Positions 32,697-40,637 of a stretch of DNA of 42,478 bases are shown one piece after another. The notes under the pieces are model-generated. The model was not told where the DNA came from and did not search any database. It saw only the letters and a list, made by a program, of their open reading frames with translations. A program made the translations under genes and the position numbers. The stretch's first letter is position 1. The number at the start of each line of letters is the position of its first letter. The stretch is from Candidatus Zixiibacteriota bacterium (GTDB lineage: Bacteria > Zixibacteria > MSB-5A5 > GN15 > FEB-12): contig JAGGTI010000104.1 in assembly GCA_021163775.1 (NCBI GenBank), positions 1 to 42,478 of the forward strand, given 5' to 3'.

Positions 32697-32712
32697 TTGG
32701 CATGAAAGCTGT
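32697..32712 (+). promoter_or_regulatory. Sigma-54-like promoter of the DUF2173 gene
   Basis: TTGGCATGAAAGCTGT has a good -24 element (TTGGCA) and correct spacing to a degenerate -12 element (CTGT instead of TTGC). It is 43 bp before the start codon and downstream of paired enhancer sites, next to a sigma-54 activator gene. The weak -12 lowers confidence. Confidence 0.5.
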
Positions 32713-32755
32713 CTATAGGTAATTCAGAAATAACAAACTAAGGACGGAGGTCCAG

Positions 32756-33109
32756 ATGATAGGACTCGATAGATTGATGAAGATCAAAGGAGTTGTCGCC
32801 GCCGGTCAGTTCTCTGAGGATGGTAAGGTTATTCGAAAGGTGGGTGAATTGCCGGAGGATCTGATGGAGAGTGCACAACTGTGCGTACAGCAGAATAAAA
32901 ACTCCCAGGAATTCCTGAAGTCACTTGATGACAAATCAAAAAGGGATTGGCAACCGCTCATGGGCTGGGTGGTCTGGGGTGCTAAGTATTCGGTGGTTGT
33001 AGTTGGTAACACGCGCGTTTTTGTCGAAACCAATCGTGGAGACTACAATCAACTGATGATTGATCTGGCTGGGTCGGAAGCTACTGGTCCTCGGCCGAGA
33101 AACTACTAA
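32756..33109 (+). CDS. DUF2173 family protein
   Basis: A cytoplasmic protein of 117 residues that matches the DUF2173 pattern: an N-terminal LDRLMKIKGVVAAGQFSEDG, a mid segment MGWVVWGAKYSVVVVGN, and a beta-rich end. The fold is thought to be roadblock/LC7-like. The function is unknown, although the family often occurs near sulfur and redox genes. ACGGAGG lies a few nt before the ATG, a strong site. The sigma-54 activator upstream and the promoter between them suggest inducible, all-or-none expression. Confidence 0.8.
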   Translation: MIGLDRLMKIKGVVAAGQFSEDGKVIRKVGELPEDLMESAQLCVQQNKNSQEFLKSLDDKSKRDWQPLMGWVVWGAKYSVVVVGNTRVFVETNRGDYNQLMIDLAGSEATGPRPRNY

Positions 33110-33131
33110 TGCTGTAGATAGGTCGAATGAA

Positions 33132-33146
33132 ACAATAATTTATTGT
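33132..33146 (+). promoter_or_regulatory. Perfect 7-1-7 AT-rich palindrome
   Basis: ACAATAATTTATTGT is a perfect 15-bp palindrome of the 7-1-7 form used by Fur/PerR-type repressors. It lies 32 bp before the start of the small Cys protein gene. Which regulator reads it is not known. Confidence 0.45.
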
Positions 33147-33178
33147 ACTACATAACTAAAGAATAAGGAGATATAGCC

Positions 33179-33367
33179 ATGACAGAGAAAAAGGAAAAGC
33201 TGACATTGGGTGAAGGTGTTCATCATCCGGGCGCAAGACCGATGAAGGTATTCGTTGATGACGATGGTGTCATGTTCCTCTGTGACAAAGACATCGATCC
33301 CAACAAATCGCTCAAAGAGCAAGCTTGCTGGACTTGCGATCAGGTACTTTTCACTCGTGGTTCTTGA
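33179..33367 (+). CDS. Small CxxC protein, unknown
   Basis: A 62-residue protein. The C-terminal half holds LCDKDID and CWTCDQ, giving three Cys with one CxxC that could bind zinc or an iron-sulfur cluster. I know no family. AAGGAG lies 8 nt upstream of the ATG, so translation is well supported. It follows the DUF2173 gene by 69 bp, with an AT-rich palindrome in between, so it may have its own control. Confidence 0.65.
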   Translation: MTEKKEKLTLGEGVHHPGARPMKVFVDDDGVMFLCDKDIDPNKSLKEQACWTCDQVLFTRGS

Positions 33368-33428
33368 GTATCTAAAGGTACCAATTGCAAACATGATGGC
33401 CCTGTGCTATTATATTCAATAGGAATAC

Positions 33429-33456
33429 CCGCCCCATCCTTTTATAGGTGGGGTGG
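33429..33456 (+). terminator. Weak hairpin after the small CxxC gene
   Basis: CC and CCCCA on the left pair with TGGGG and TGG on the right around an AT-rich loop, with mismatches. No T-run follows. It may end the DUF2173/CxxC transcript, but the support is weak. Confidence 0.3.
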
Positions 33457-33480
33457 ATATTGTCATCAAGGAAATTGCTT

Positions 33481-33654
33481 ATGAGTTTCTTTCGTAAATT
33501 TTTTAATCGACCTCCTGAATCTGCTATGAATCTTGGACGTAATGAGTTATGCTGGTGTGGTAGTGGTAAGAAATATAAGAGATGTCATTATACTCCGGAT
33601 CAGAAATATTTCAATGCCAAGCTAATGAATACCGCTTGCAAGACTTCCGGGTGA
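33481..33654 (+). CDS. SEC-C motif mini-protein
   Basis: A 57-residue protein. The SEC-C zinc motif [19 protein letters not shown] (residues 19-37) is complete, with CxC and CH ligands. SEC-C domains bind zinc and occur at the end of SecA and in many small proteins. AAGGA precedes the ATG at 33481, and a longer in-frame start at 33448 has no such site. Here the domain is almost the whole protein, so it may be a SecB/ribosome-type adaptor or a free zinc-binding peptide. The partner is unknown. Confidence 0.75.
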   Translation: MSFFRKFFNRPPESAMNLGRNELCWCGSGKKYKRCHYTPDQKYFNAKLMNTACKTSG

Positions 33655-33738
33655 AGGAGATAAACGAGGTGAGTTTCACCTCAGAGAATCGAGTCAGGAT
33701 TTGAGATATCAACATATATCGCTTGAGGAAACATCATA

Positions 33739-34665
33739 ATGTATGTTTATGGTCCGGTGCCATCCCGTAGGTTAGGACGTTCTCTCGGCGTTAGTCCAAT
33801 TCCCCCCAAGACATGTTCATACACATGTGTCTACTGTCAGTTGGGAAGAACAACAGACCTGCAGATAAAGAGAGAGAGCTATTTCCCGAAAGAAGATATC
33901 CTTGCTGATATCATAAGTTCCGCGCCGGAGGGGAAGACTGATTATGTCACTTTTGTCGGTGATGGTGAGCCTACTCTGAACAAAGACTTAGGGTGGCTCA
34001 TTCAGCACACCAGGGATAGATTGCATCTCCCTGTTGCTGTCATTACAAATGGTTCCCTTTTGTCCCGGAAAGACGTTAGAGAAGACCTGGGTATGGCTGA
34101 CGTGATAATACCAACTCTGGATGCCGGTAATGAAATGACCTTCAGAGCTGTCAACAGACCTCATCGAAACATTAGTTTCGATTCTATGTTGCGGGGTCAG
34201 ATAGATTTTCGCCGCGAGTATTCAGGACAAGTATGGATTGAGGTCATGCTGGTCAAAGGCCTGAATGATACTGAAGAGGAATTGCAAAGTATCAAGCACG
34301 CTATTGATATGATAGAACCGGATAGGGTGTATGTGCTAACCCCTATTCGTCCGCCGGCAGAATCCTGGGTCAAGCCATCAGATCCACAAACTATTCTAAG
34401 AGCGCAGGAAATATTTGGAGGAGCTGTGTCAGTCACAGAGCTGGAGACTGGACAATTCGGACTCACAGAGTTCACGAATGCCAGGCAGGCAATTATGGAG
34501 ATTGGTTCGCGTCATCCCCTGCGTAGCGAACAAGCAACTGAAATAGAGTTGATGTTCTCTGAGTCCGGTGTGGTCAGGCAAATGATAGAAAATAAAGAAC
34601 TAGTTAATTTTAAGTATAATGGTGTAGACTATCTACTGCCCGAACATTTTGCCAGGGGTAGATAG
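33739..34665 (+). CDS. Radical SAM protein, COG0731 (TYW1-like)
   Basis: A protein of 308 residues. The radical SAM cluster motif is CSYTCVYCQ (26-34), the CxxxCxxC pattern, preceded by GPVPSRRLGRSLGVSPIP, which is the hallmark of the COG0731 group. The GDGEPTL segment near residue 75 is the SAM-binding glycine-rich motif. COG0731 is named for wyosine-type tRNA modification enzymes, but bacterial members have unknown substrates. GAGGAAA precedes the ATG. It forms a pair with the cupin gene 23 bp downstream and may act with it on a small substrate. Confidence 0.85.
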   Translation: MYVYGPVPSRRLGRSLGVSPIPPKTCSYTCVYCQLGRTTDLQIKRESYFPKEDILADIISSAPEGKTDYVTFVGDGEPTLNKDLGWLIQHTRDRLHLPVAVITNGSLLSRKDVREDLGMADVIIPTLDAGNEMTFRAVNRPHRNISFDSMLRGQIDFRREYSGQVWIEVMLVKGLNDTEEELQSIKHAIDMIEPDRVYVLTPIRPPAESWVKPSDPQTILRAQEIFGGAVSVTELETGQFGLTEFTNARQAIMEIGSRHPLRSEQATEIELMFSESGVVRQMIENKELVNFKYNGVDYLLPEHFARGR

Positions 34666-34688
34666 AATCACCAGGAATAGAGGTTTTG

Positions 34689-35021
34689 ATGATGAATGCG
34701 GTAAGCGTAAATGCGAATGATATGGAATGGCAGGCTTCCGAAAGTTATTCTGCTGGAGCCGAGGAAAAAGTGCTTAGTGTTGGTGGCACTATTGCCCCAA
34801 GGGCTATTTTGCTCAAAATCCCTTCGGGGTGGAGCATGAATGTCCATTCCCACATTCATACAGAGCTACACTATGTATTGGAGGGAGAATATGAAAGCAA
34901 GGGTGAAATATATCGCTCAGGTACTTTTCGTGTGATTCCCCGAGAAGTGGAGCACGGTCCATTTACTTCTAAGAATGGGGCCATCATTCTGGTTACCTGG
35001 TGTACGTTACAAGATCAATAG
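34689..35021 (+). CDS. Cupin-domain protein
   Basis: A single-domain cupin of 110 residues. The metal-binding motif 1 (HSHIHTELHYVLEGE) and motif 2 (FRVIPREVEHGPF) with its His are complete, so it can bind a divalent metal. The ATG at 34689 has GAGG 5 nt upstream; nearby TTG (34686) and ATG (34692) would alter only one residue. Function is not clear from sequence: it could be a dioxygenase, an isomerase or a binding protein. It follows the radical SAM gene closely. Confidence 0.85.
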   Translation: MMNAVSVNANDMEWQASESYSAGAEEKVLSVGGTIAPRAILLKIPSGWSMNVHSHIHTELHYVLEGEYESKGEIYRSGTFRVIPREVEHGPFTSKNGAIILVTWCTLQDQ

Positions 35022-35808
35022 AACCGGTAATCCATTATACTCAGCGCAATTGGTATTGAATATGTTTTATTGCGTCTGTATAGGTTACCGATGAGGCTGC
35101 GGATTTCACGCAACGCTTTCTGATTAACTGTTGAATGCTCTTGAGTATGATGTCCGTATTGTGCTGGAAGGGCTTAAGGGTGAAGTCCGCATTGTCGAGT
35201 TGTGTCGTTGCAAGAGGATTGTCAGCGGTCTGTATTATCATTGGAGCAAGGACTATATAGAGGCGGCAAGACCCGCAATAAGTTAAAGCCGGAATTTTTA
35301 CGACAGGTCATAGAGGGGTGTTTGGGGGGTGTTCTCAATTCAGTAGTCTGAGTTTCAATTCATTTTAAACAAGTTTGTTCAGAGTAGATGTTTCCCCTAC
35401 ATCGGTAACTCGGTTTGCCATCATTGGTTATGGTTGTTCGAGGCGGTTAAGGGCAATATCGAGGAGGCCCGCGAAATTTTGTCCAAAATAACCGGATAAA
35501 ACCTAAAAACAATTGATTTATCCCGCTTGCCAAGTAGGTCTATATGTATTATCTACTAAACTTTCCGGGCGGAAAAAGAGTTTCCGTGGTTGAATATGAT
35601 ACTATTTCTGCAAATGCAATTCGTGTTTTTTTGAAGCCTTGGCTAAGGATGGTATAGATGCCTAAGTTGAGTATGGACTGGAATTTTCTTCATTGAAATG
35701 ATGTGTTTGCTGTTCTGCTGTCAAGAATGAGTAGCGTTATGTGGAATATCAATAGAACGGAAGAAAGCTTTCGTTTGAGTATTTTTCTTATATAGGAAGG
35801 TTACTGGG
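35022..35808. other. Decayed region with gene fragments
   Basis: About 790 bp with no intact gene. Besides the transposase piece listed separately, two reading-frame traces are visible: one ending WLWLFEAVKGNIEEAREILSK near 35500, and one starting at ATG 35544 (YYLLNFPGGKRVSVVEYD) that continues only with a frameshift and an internal stop to about 35701. I do not recognise either. The region looks like a site of past insertion and decay before the NuoE operon. Confidence 0.55.
35143..35286 (+). pseudogene. IS3-family transposase OrfA remnant
   Basis: A 47-codon fragment reading VLEGLKGEVRIVELCRCK and then LYYHWSKDYIEA. This is the helix-turn-helix end of IS3-type OrfA (Tnp_1 family), where ELCRREGI and LYYxWSKEFxEAG are typical. 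It ends in a premature TAA, its N-terminal part is frameshifted, and no OrfB or terminal repeats are visible. It is a dead insertion-sequence remnant. Confidence 0.6.
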
Positions 35809-36657
35809 ATGGAAGGAACTCAAGTCCAAGATATTATTGAGAAACATGAGCAGACGAGGGGCGGTTTAATTGCCATTTTGGAGGGGATTCAGAATCGGTA
35901 CGGTTACCTGTCGGAAGATTCTCTCAGGACTGTGGCTGAAAAAACTGGTCGGTCGCTGGTGGATATCTACGCCGTAGCTACGTTTTATAAAGCATTTAGT
36001 CTCAAGCCGCGTGGAAAACACCTTATTTCGGCCTGTCTGGGAACAGCCTGTCATGTTCGCGGAGGGCCTGCAATTGCGGAAGAGATCCAACGGCAGTTGG
36101 GTGTCGAGGCTGGTGAAACCACCCCCGATGGAGAGTTCACGTTTGAAACTGCGGCCTGTTTGGGTGCTTGTGCCTTGGGGCCGATTGTGGTTGTTGACGG
36201 GCATTATTACTCAAAGGTTGGCACTGTCAATGTGAAGAACATTCTAAAGGAAGCGCTTCTCGGTCCAGATGAGGACGATATCAAACGGGACGAGCGTATC
36301 TTTCGTGTAGAGGTCAATTGTCCCCAGTGCAATCACAGTCTTATGGATGTCGGGCATCTAATTGATGGCGAGCCGTCCGTGCGACTAACAGCCTCCTTCC
36401 ATAACAAACATACCCCATTCCGATTTTCGAGTCTTTATGGTAGCGGTATGGTGGAGTCTGAAGAAGAAGTTCCCGTTGATACAATTATTAATTTCTTCTG
36501 CCCTCATTGTCATGCTGAACTCGTAGGGGCGTCCAACTGTGCCGATTGCGGTGCGCTGATGGTTCCACTGATTGTTCGAAGTGGCGGTATGATTCAGATA
36601 TGTTCCAGGCGTGGTTGCAAAAATCATATGCTGGACCTTGACGGAGAGAATCTGTGA
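35809..36657 (+). CDS. nuoE: NuoE-like [2Fe-2S] subunit with C-terminal zinc-ribbon extension
   Basis: A protein of 282 residues. The first 150 residues are the 24-kDa NuoE/HndA thioredoxin-like ferredoxin, with cluster ligands in ACLGTACHVRG and ETAACLGACALGP. The extension of about 130 residues carries CPQC, CPHC, CADC and a final CSRRGC, enough for one or two zinc ribbons, and is not part of standard NuoE. It is the first gene of a four-gene operon with NuoF::GltD, a HoxU-like ferredoxin and a GltB-like protein. It would relay electrons in the NADH module. AGGAAGG lies 9 nt before the ATG. Confidence 0.9.
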   Translation: MEGTQVQDIIEKHEQTRGGLIAILEGIQNRYGYLSEDSLRTVAEKTGRSLVDIYAVATFYKAFSLKPRGKHLISACLGTACHVRGGPAIAEEIQRQLGVEAGETTPDGEFTFETAACLGACALGPIVVVDGHYYSKVGTVNVKNILKEALLGPDEDDIKRDERIFRVEVNCPQCNHSLMDVGHLIDGEPSVRLTASFHNKHTPFRFSSLYGSGMVESEEEVPVDTIINFFCPHCHAELVGASNCADCGALMVPLIVRSGGMIQICSRRGCKNHMLDLDGENL

Positions 36658-36718
36658 GACTCGACAACCATTCAATAGCTAAGAGAAATCCAGCAAGACT
36701 GGTAATTGGGACACATAA

Positions 36719-39700
36719 ATGGAAAGATTGAAGACAATAGAAGAGTTCAATGCCATGAGGCAGAGACTTGAGATTGATCACAATAGCAAAAAGCCAACTA
36801 TTGTGATACCAGCCGGCACCTGTGGTCAGGCGAGTGGCGCCAATGATCTGATCCGAGTGACCAAGCGAGAGATATTGAAACGGAATCTTACCGATCGCAT
36901 TGCACTGAGAGTGACAGGTTGTCACGGTTTCTGTCAGATGGAGCCATCGGTGCTGATTGATCCCGGTAAGGTGTTTTACCCCACCGTCAATATGAAGGAT
37001 ATGGTGCGCATTGTCGAAGCTGTTGCTGAAGGAACGGTGGTGGAAGATCTGCTATACGTTGATCCAGCCACTGGCCAGCGGTACGAAAAGCAGTCAGAGA
37101 TTCCTTTTTTTAATAGACAAACGCGTACTATTCTCTCCCGTAACGAACGACTCGATCCGATCCGGCTGTACAACTACCTGAATGATGGTGGCTACGCCTC
37201 GTTTGTGAAGGTGTTGCGCGGATATAAGCCGGTTGAAGTTGTAGAAGAAGTTAAGAAAAGCGGGATACGCGGACGAGGTGGAGCTGGATTTCCCACTGGC
37301 TTGAAGTGGGAGATGTTAGCCGCTCAGAAGGGCGAAGCCGGCAAGTTCCTGGTATGTAATGCCGATGAGGGTGACCCTGGGGCGTATATGGATCGTAGTG
37401 TGCTCGAAGGTAACCCGCATAGTGTTATTGAGGGTATGCTCATCGGAGCTTTTGCTACTGGTGCCAACGAGGGCGTGATGTACATTCGCAACGAGTATCC
37501 GTTGGCCATCAAACACGTGACCATTGCTCTGCGCCAGGCGGCCGATAGAGGTTTGCTCGGAAAGAATATATTGGGAACCGATTTCTCGTTCGACATTAGC
37601 CTGGTACGCGGTGCCGGTGCGTTTGTCTGCGGTGAAGAGACCGCTCTGATTAAATCGATTGAAGGCCACGTAGGTGAGCCGCAACAACGTCCTCCTTATC
37701 CAGTACAGAAGGGTATCGAGGGCAAACCAACTGTTATTAACAATGTCGAGAGTTGGGCTAATATCTCAATCATTATAGATCGTGGTGCCGACGAGTATGT
37801 CAAGGTTGGTGTGCCGGGCAATACCGGTACCAAGATTTTTTCGCTGGTGGGTAAGATTAAGAACACCGGCCTGGTTGAAGTTCCGCTTGGTATGAAAATC
37901 AGCGAAGTTGTTTACGATATTGGTGGTGGCCCCTCGGGCGATGCCAAAATTAAGGCGGTGCAGACGGGTGGTCCTTCGGGAGGTTGTATTCCGGCCAGCA
38001 TGTTTGATCTGCCAATCGACTACGACAGTCTCAACAAAGTCGGATCAATCATGGGTTCTGGTGGTATGATCGTTATGGACGAAAATACCTGCATGGTCGA
38101 TGTAGCCAAGTACTTCATGTCTTTTCTCAAGGAAGAGTCATGCGGCAAGTGTTACACCTGTCGTAAGGGCACCCAACGCATGTATGAAATCCTTGATGAT
38201 ATCACTTCCGGTCGGGGCACAATGGAGCAACTTGACCTGCTTGAGGAATTAGCCCTGGTCGTGAAAGATACGACAATGTGCGGTTTGGGTCAGTCGGCGT
38301 CCAACCCGATCCTGACCACGCTTCGCCATTTCAGACATGAGTTCGAGGCGCACATTAAGGATCATCGTTGTGAGGCCTTTGTCTGCCGTGATTTGGTCGG
38401 TGCGCCGTGCCAGTCGGCGTGTCCGCTTGGCACCGAGGCCTGGCATTATATCGCACATATAACCGAAGGTGAGTACGAAAAAGCGTACCATGTTATTCGT
38501 CAGTCTAACCCTTTCCCTTCCGTTTGTGGCAGGGTATGTCATCATCCCTGTGAAAGTCGATGTCGGGCCGGTACCAGTGGTGGCGAGGCTATTGCCATTC
38601 GGTCACTGAAACGGTTCGTCACGGACAGAATCGATCCGGCAACATATCAACCACATAGGGAGTCGTGGACCGATGGAGAACCACCGCGGATAGCGATTGT
38701 TGGTTCAGGCCCGGCAGGGCTCACAACGGCTCACTATCTTTCGCTAAAGGGTTGCAAGGTGACGATCTTTGAGGCCGAGGATACGCCCGGTGGTATGCTG
38801 TACTGTGCTATCCCTTCATACCGCCTGCCCCGAGAGGTGATCAAGAGAGAGATAGACTGTCTGCTTGATGAGAATGTTACTCTCCAGTGCAATACAGCTC
38901 TTGGGCGTGATATTTCTGTTGATGGTTTGTTGGAGGAAGGCTACAAGGCCGTGTTGCTTGCGTTGGGCGCTCATAAAAGCAAGCCACTCCGTCTCGAAAA
39001 TGAAGATGCGGAGGGAGTCTACGCCTCAATAGAATTCCTCAAAGCGTTTAACGTGCATGGTGAGCAACTCGGCAAGGGGCGGATTGGTGTAATTGGAGGT
39101 GGTAACTCGGCAATTGATGCCGCTCGTATGGCACTGCGACAAAAAGAAGCCGAGAGTGTGACTATCTTGTATCGTCGAACTCGCGATGAAATGCCGGCGT
39201 TTGCTGAAGAAATCGAAGCTACTGATCAGGAAGGGATCACTGTAAGAACTCTGGTTACGCCAACCCGAGTAATTACAAAGGATGGTCATCTTACGGGTCT
39301 TGAGTTTGTCAGGAATGAACTGGGCGATACTGATTCCAGTGGTCGTCGTCGGCCGGTTCCTATTAAAGGCACTGAAGACGTGATTGAACTGGATACGCTT
39401 ATTGTGGCAATTGGTGAAGATTCGGGAGTTGATGCGATTGGTCCTGCACGCTTGAGTGGTGTCGAAACCACCATGCGTAATACTGTCAAGGTTGATTCTT
39501 CGACTCTCCTCACAAACCGTCAGGGTGTTTTTGCGGCCGGTGATGTTGTTACAGGTCCAAACACTGTCGTGGATGCCATTGCGGATGGCAAGAAGGCGGC
39601 GGTAATGATTGAGCGTTATTTGAAAAATCAACCAATGCTGCAACCTACAGAGGTACGATTACCGAGTGTCTATGTTGAACCTGCCAGCATTGATGAAGGT

Positions 39701-39901
39701 GTGGAAGAGTCGACTGATCGAACGGAGACACCACGTGCTCCGGCTGAATGGCGGACCCGTAATTTCGCTGAGGTCGAAGTGTCACTCTCAATTGAAGAAG
39801 CAACCTGTGAAGCACGCCGTTGTCTGCGGTGTGATCTGGAGTTCACTAAGGATAAGCAGACCGAACCGGCTAAAGAAGCTCAAGCTGTCGAGGGGAAATA
39901 G
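36719..39901 (+). CDS. NuoF::GltD fusion flavoprotein
   Basis: A fusion of 1060 residues. An N-terminal thioredoxin-like [2Fe-2S] domain (about 1-100) has CGQASGA and GCHGFCQ. A NuoF/HndC domain (about 140-550) has GRGGAGFPTGLKW for FMN, CNADEGDPGAYMDRSV for NADH, and CGKCYTCRKG for the N3 [4Fe-4S] cluster. A GltD-like half (about 555-1060) has Cys clusters (CQSACP, CGRVCHHPCESRC), the FAD site VGSGPAGLTTA, the NAD(P) site IGGGNSAIDAA and AAGDV. It therefore carries three flavin or nucleotide sites, a design also seen in flavin-based electron-bifurcating oxidoreductases. It is flanked by NuoE-like and ferredoxin subunits. Reaction and partners are inferred. Confidence 0.92.
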   Translation: MERLKTIEEFNAMRQRLEIDHNSKKPTIVIPAGTCGQASGANDLIRVTKREILKRNLTDRIALRVTGCHGFCQMEPSVLIDPGKVFYPTVNMKDMVRIVEAVAEGTVVEDLLYVDPATGQRYEKQSEIPFFNRQTRTILSRNERLDPIRLYNYLNDGGYASFVKVLRGYKPVEVVEEVKKSGIRGRGGAGFPTGLKWEMLAAQKGEAGKFLVCNADEGDPGAYMDRSVLEGNPHSVIEGMLIGAFATGANEGVMYIRNEYPLAIKHVTIALRQAADRGLLGKNILGTDFSFDISLVRGAGAFVCGEETALIKSIEGHVGEPQQRPPYPVQKGIEGKPTVINNVESWANISIIIDRGADEYVKVGVPGNTGTKIFSLVGKIKNTGLVEVPLGMKISEVVYDIGGGPSGDAKIKAVQTGGPSGGCIPASMFDLPIDYDSLNKVGSIMGSGGMIVMDENTCMVDVAKYFMSFLKEESCGKCYTCRKGTQRMYEILDDITSGRGTMEQLDLLEELALVVKDTTMCGLGQSASNPILTTLRHFRHEFEAHIKDHRCEAFVCRDLVGAPCQSACPLGTEAWHYIAHITEGEYEKAYHVIRQSNPFPSVCGRVCHHPCESRCRAGTSGGEAIAIRSLKRFVTDRIDPATYQPHRESWTDGEPPRIAIVGSGPAGLTTAHYLSLKGCKVTIFEAEDTPGGMLYCAIPSYRLPREVIKREIDCLLDENVTLQCNTALGRDISVDGLLEEGYKAVLLALGAHKSKPLRLENEDAEGVYASIEFLKAFNVHGEQLGKGRIGVIGGGNSAIDAARMALRQKEAESVTILYRRTRDEMPAFAEEIEATDQEGITVRTLVTPTRVITKDGHLTGLEFVRNELGDTDSSGRRRPVPIKGTEDVIELDTLIVAIGEDSGVDAIGPARLSGVETTMRNTVKVDSSTLLTNRQGVFAAGDVVTGPNTVVDAIADGKKAAVMIERYLKNQPMLQPTEVRLPSVYVEPASIDEGVEESTDRTETPRAPAEWRTRNFAEVEVSLSIEEATCEARRCLRCDLEFTKDKQTEPAKEAQAVEGK

Positions 39902-39903
39902 AC

Positions 39904-40617
39904 ATGATTAAACTCAAGATAAATGGTGTCGAGGTATCGGTCGAAAAGGGTAGCACTATCCTTGAGGCCGCTCAATTCCTGGGCTTCCCCATTCCTACCC
40001 TCTGCCACATGGAAGGGCTGACTCCTTACGGGGCATGTCGTCTCTGTGTGGTCGAGATTGGTGAGGAGCCGAGGTCAAAACTTGTTACGTCCTGTACCTA
40101 TCTGGCCGAGGAAGGGCTCCAGGTGAGAACCGCTTCCCGCCGCGTGATCAGGGCGCGAAAGATGATTTTGGAACTGCATCTGGCTTCGTGCCCACAGTCC
40201 AAGACTATCCAGGATCTGGCTTCGGCGCACGGCGTAACGCAACAGCGTTTCAAACAGGAATATGAAAACTGTATCCTGTGTGGCCGCTGTGTTCGGATGT
40301 GCGAGGAACAGATGGTCGCTAAAGCGATCGGTTTCCGTGGTCGCGGCGAGAATCGCAGTATCGGTACTCCTTTCGACGAAAAGTCGGATACCTGTCGGTT
40401 GTGTGGCGGATGTATGTATGTCTGTCCGGTCTGTGAACTGCGCTGTACTTACACCGAACCCGAAAAAGCTGTTTGCGGCGGCTGTGGCAACCATTCCGCG
40501 GTCTGTCTGGAAAAACCTGAGTTTAACGATATGATGTGCTACATGGATCCGTGTGTTGCATGTGAAATAAAACAACCAAAAGACATAAAAGACATAAAAG
40601 ACATAAAAGAAGACTGA
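39904..40617 (+). CDS. HoxU/NuoG-type ferredoxin subunit
   Basis: A protein of 237 residues. An N-terminal plant-type [2Fe-2S] domain (CHMEG, GACRLC, TSC) is followed by a NuoG-like linker and two [4Fe-4S] sets (CILCGRCVRMC, CRLCGGCMYVCPVC). A further Cys-rich tail (CGGCGNHSAVC, CYMDPCVAC) is unusual for HoxU. The protein ends in (KDI)3 encoded by three perfect 9-bp repeats (40579-40605), probably from slippage. It starts 2 bp after the fusion gene behind GAGGGG. It would pass electrons between the NuoEF module and the FMN protein encoded next. Confidence 0.9.
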   Translation: MIKLKINGVEVSVEKGSTILEAAQFLGFPIPTLCHMEGLTPYGACRLCVVEIGEEPRSKLVTSCTYLAEEGLQVRTASRRVIRARKMILELHLASCPQSKTIQDLASAHGVTQQRFKQEYENCILCGRCVRMCEEQMVAKAIGFRGRGENRSIGTPFDEKSDTCRLCGGCMYVCPVCELRCTYTEPEKAVCGGCGNHSAVCLEKPEFNDMMCYMDPCVACEIKQPKDIKDIKDIKED

Positions 40618-40637
40618 ATATACAAGGAGAGATGTAA

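Noticed and set aside
40579-40605. Start of a CRISPR-like or regulatory tandem array
   Set aside because: Only three 9-bp units, in frame at a gene end, without spacers; a coding slippage repeat.
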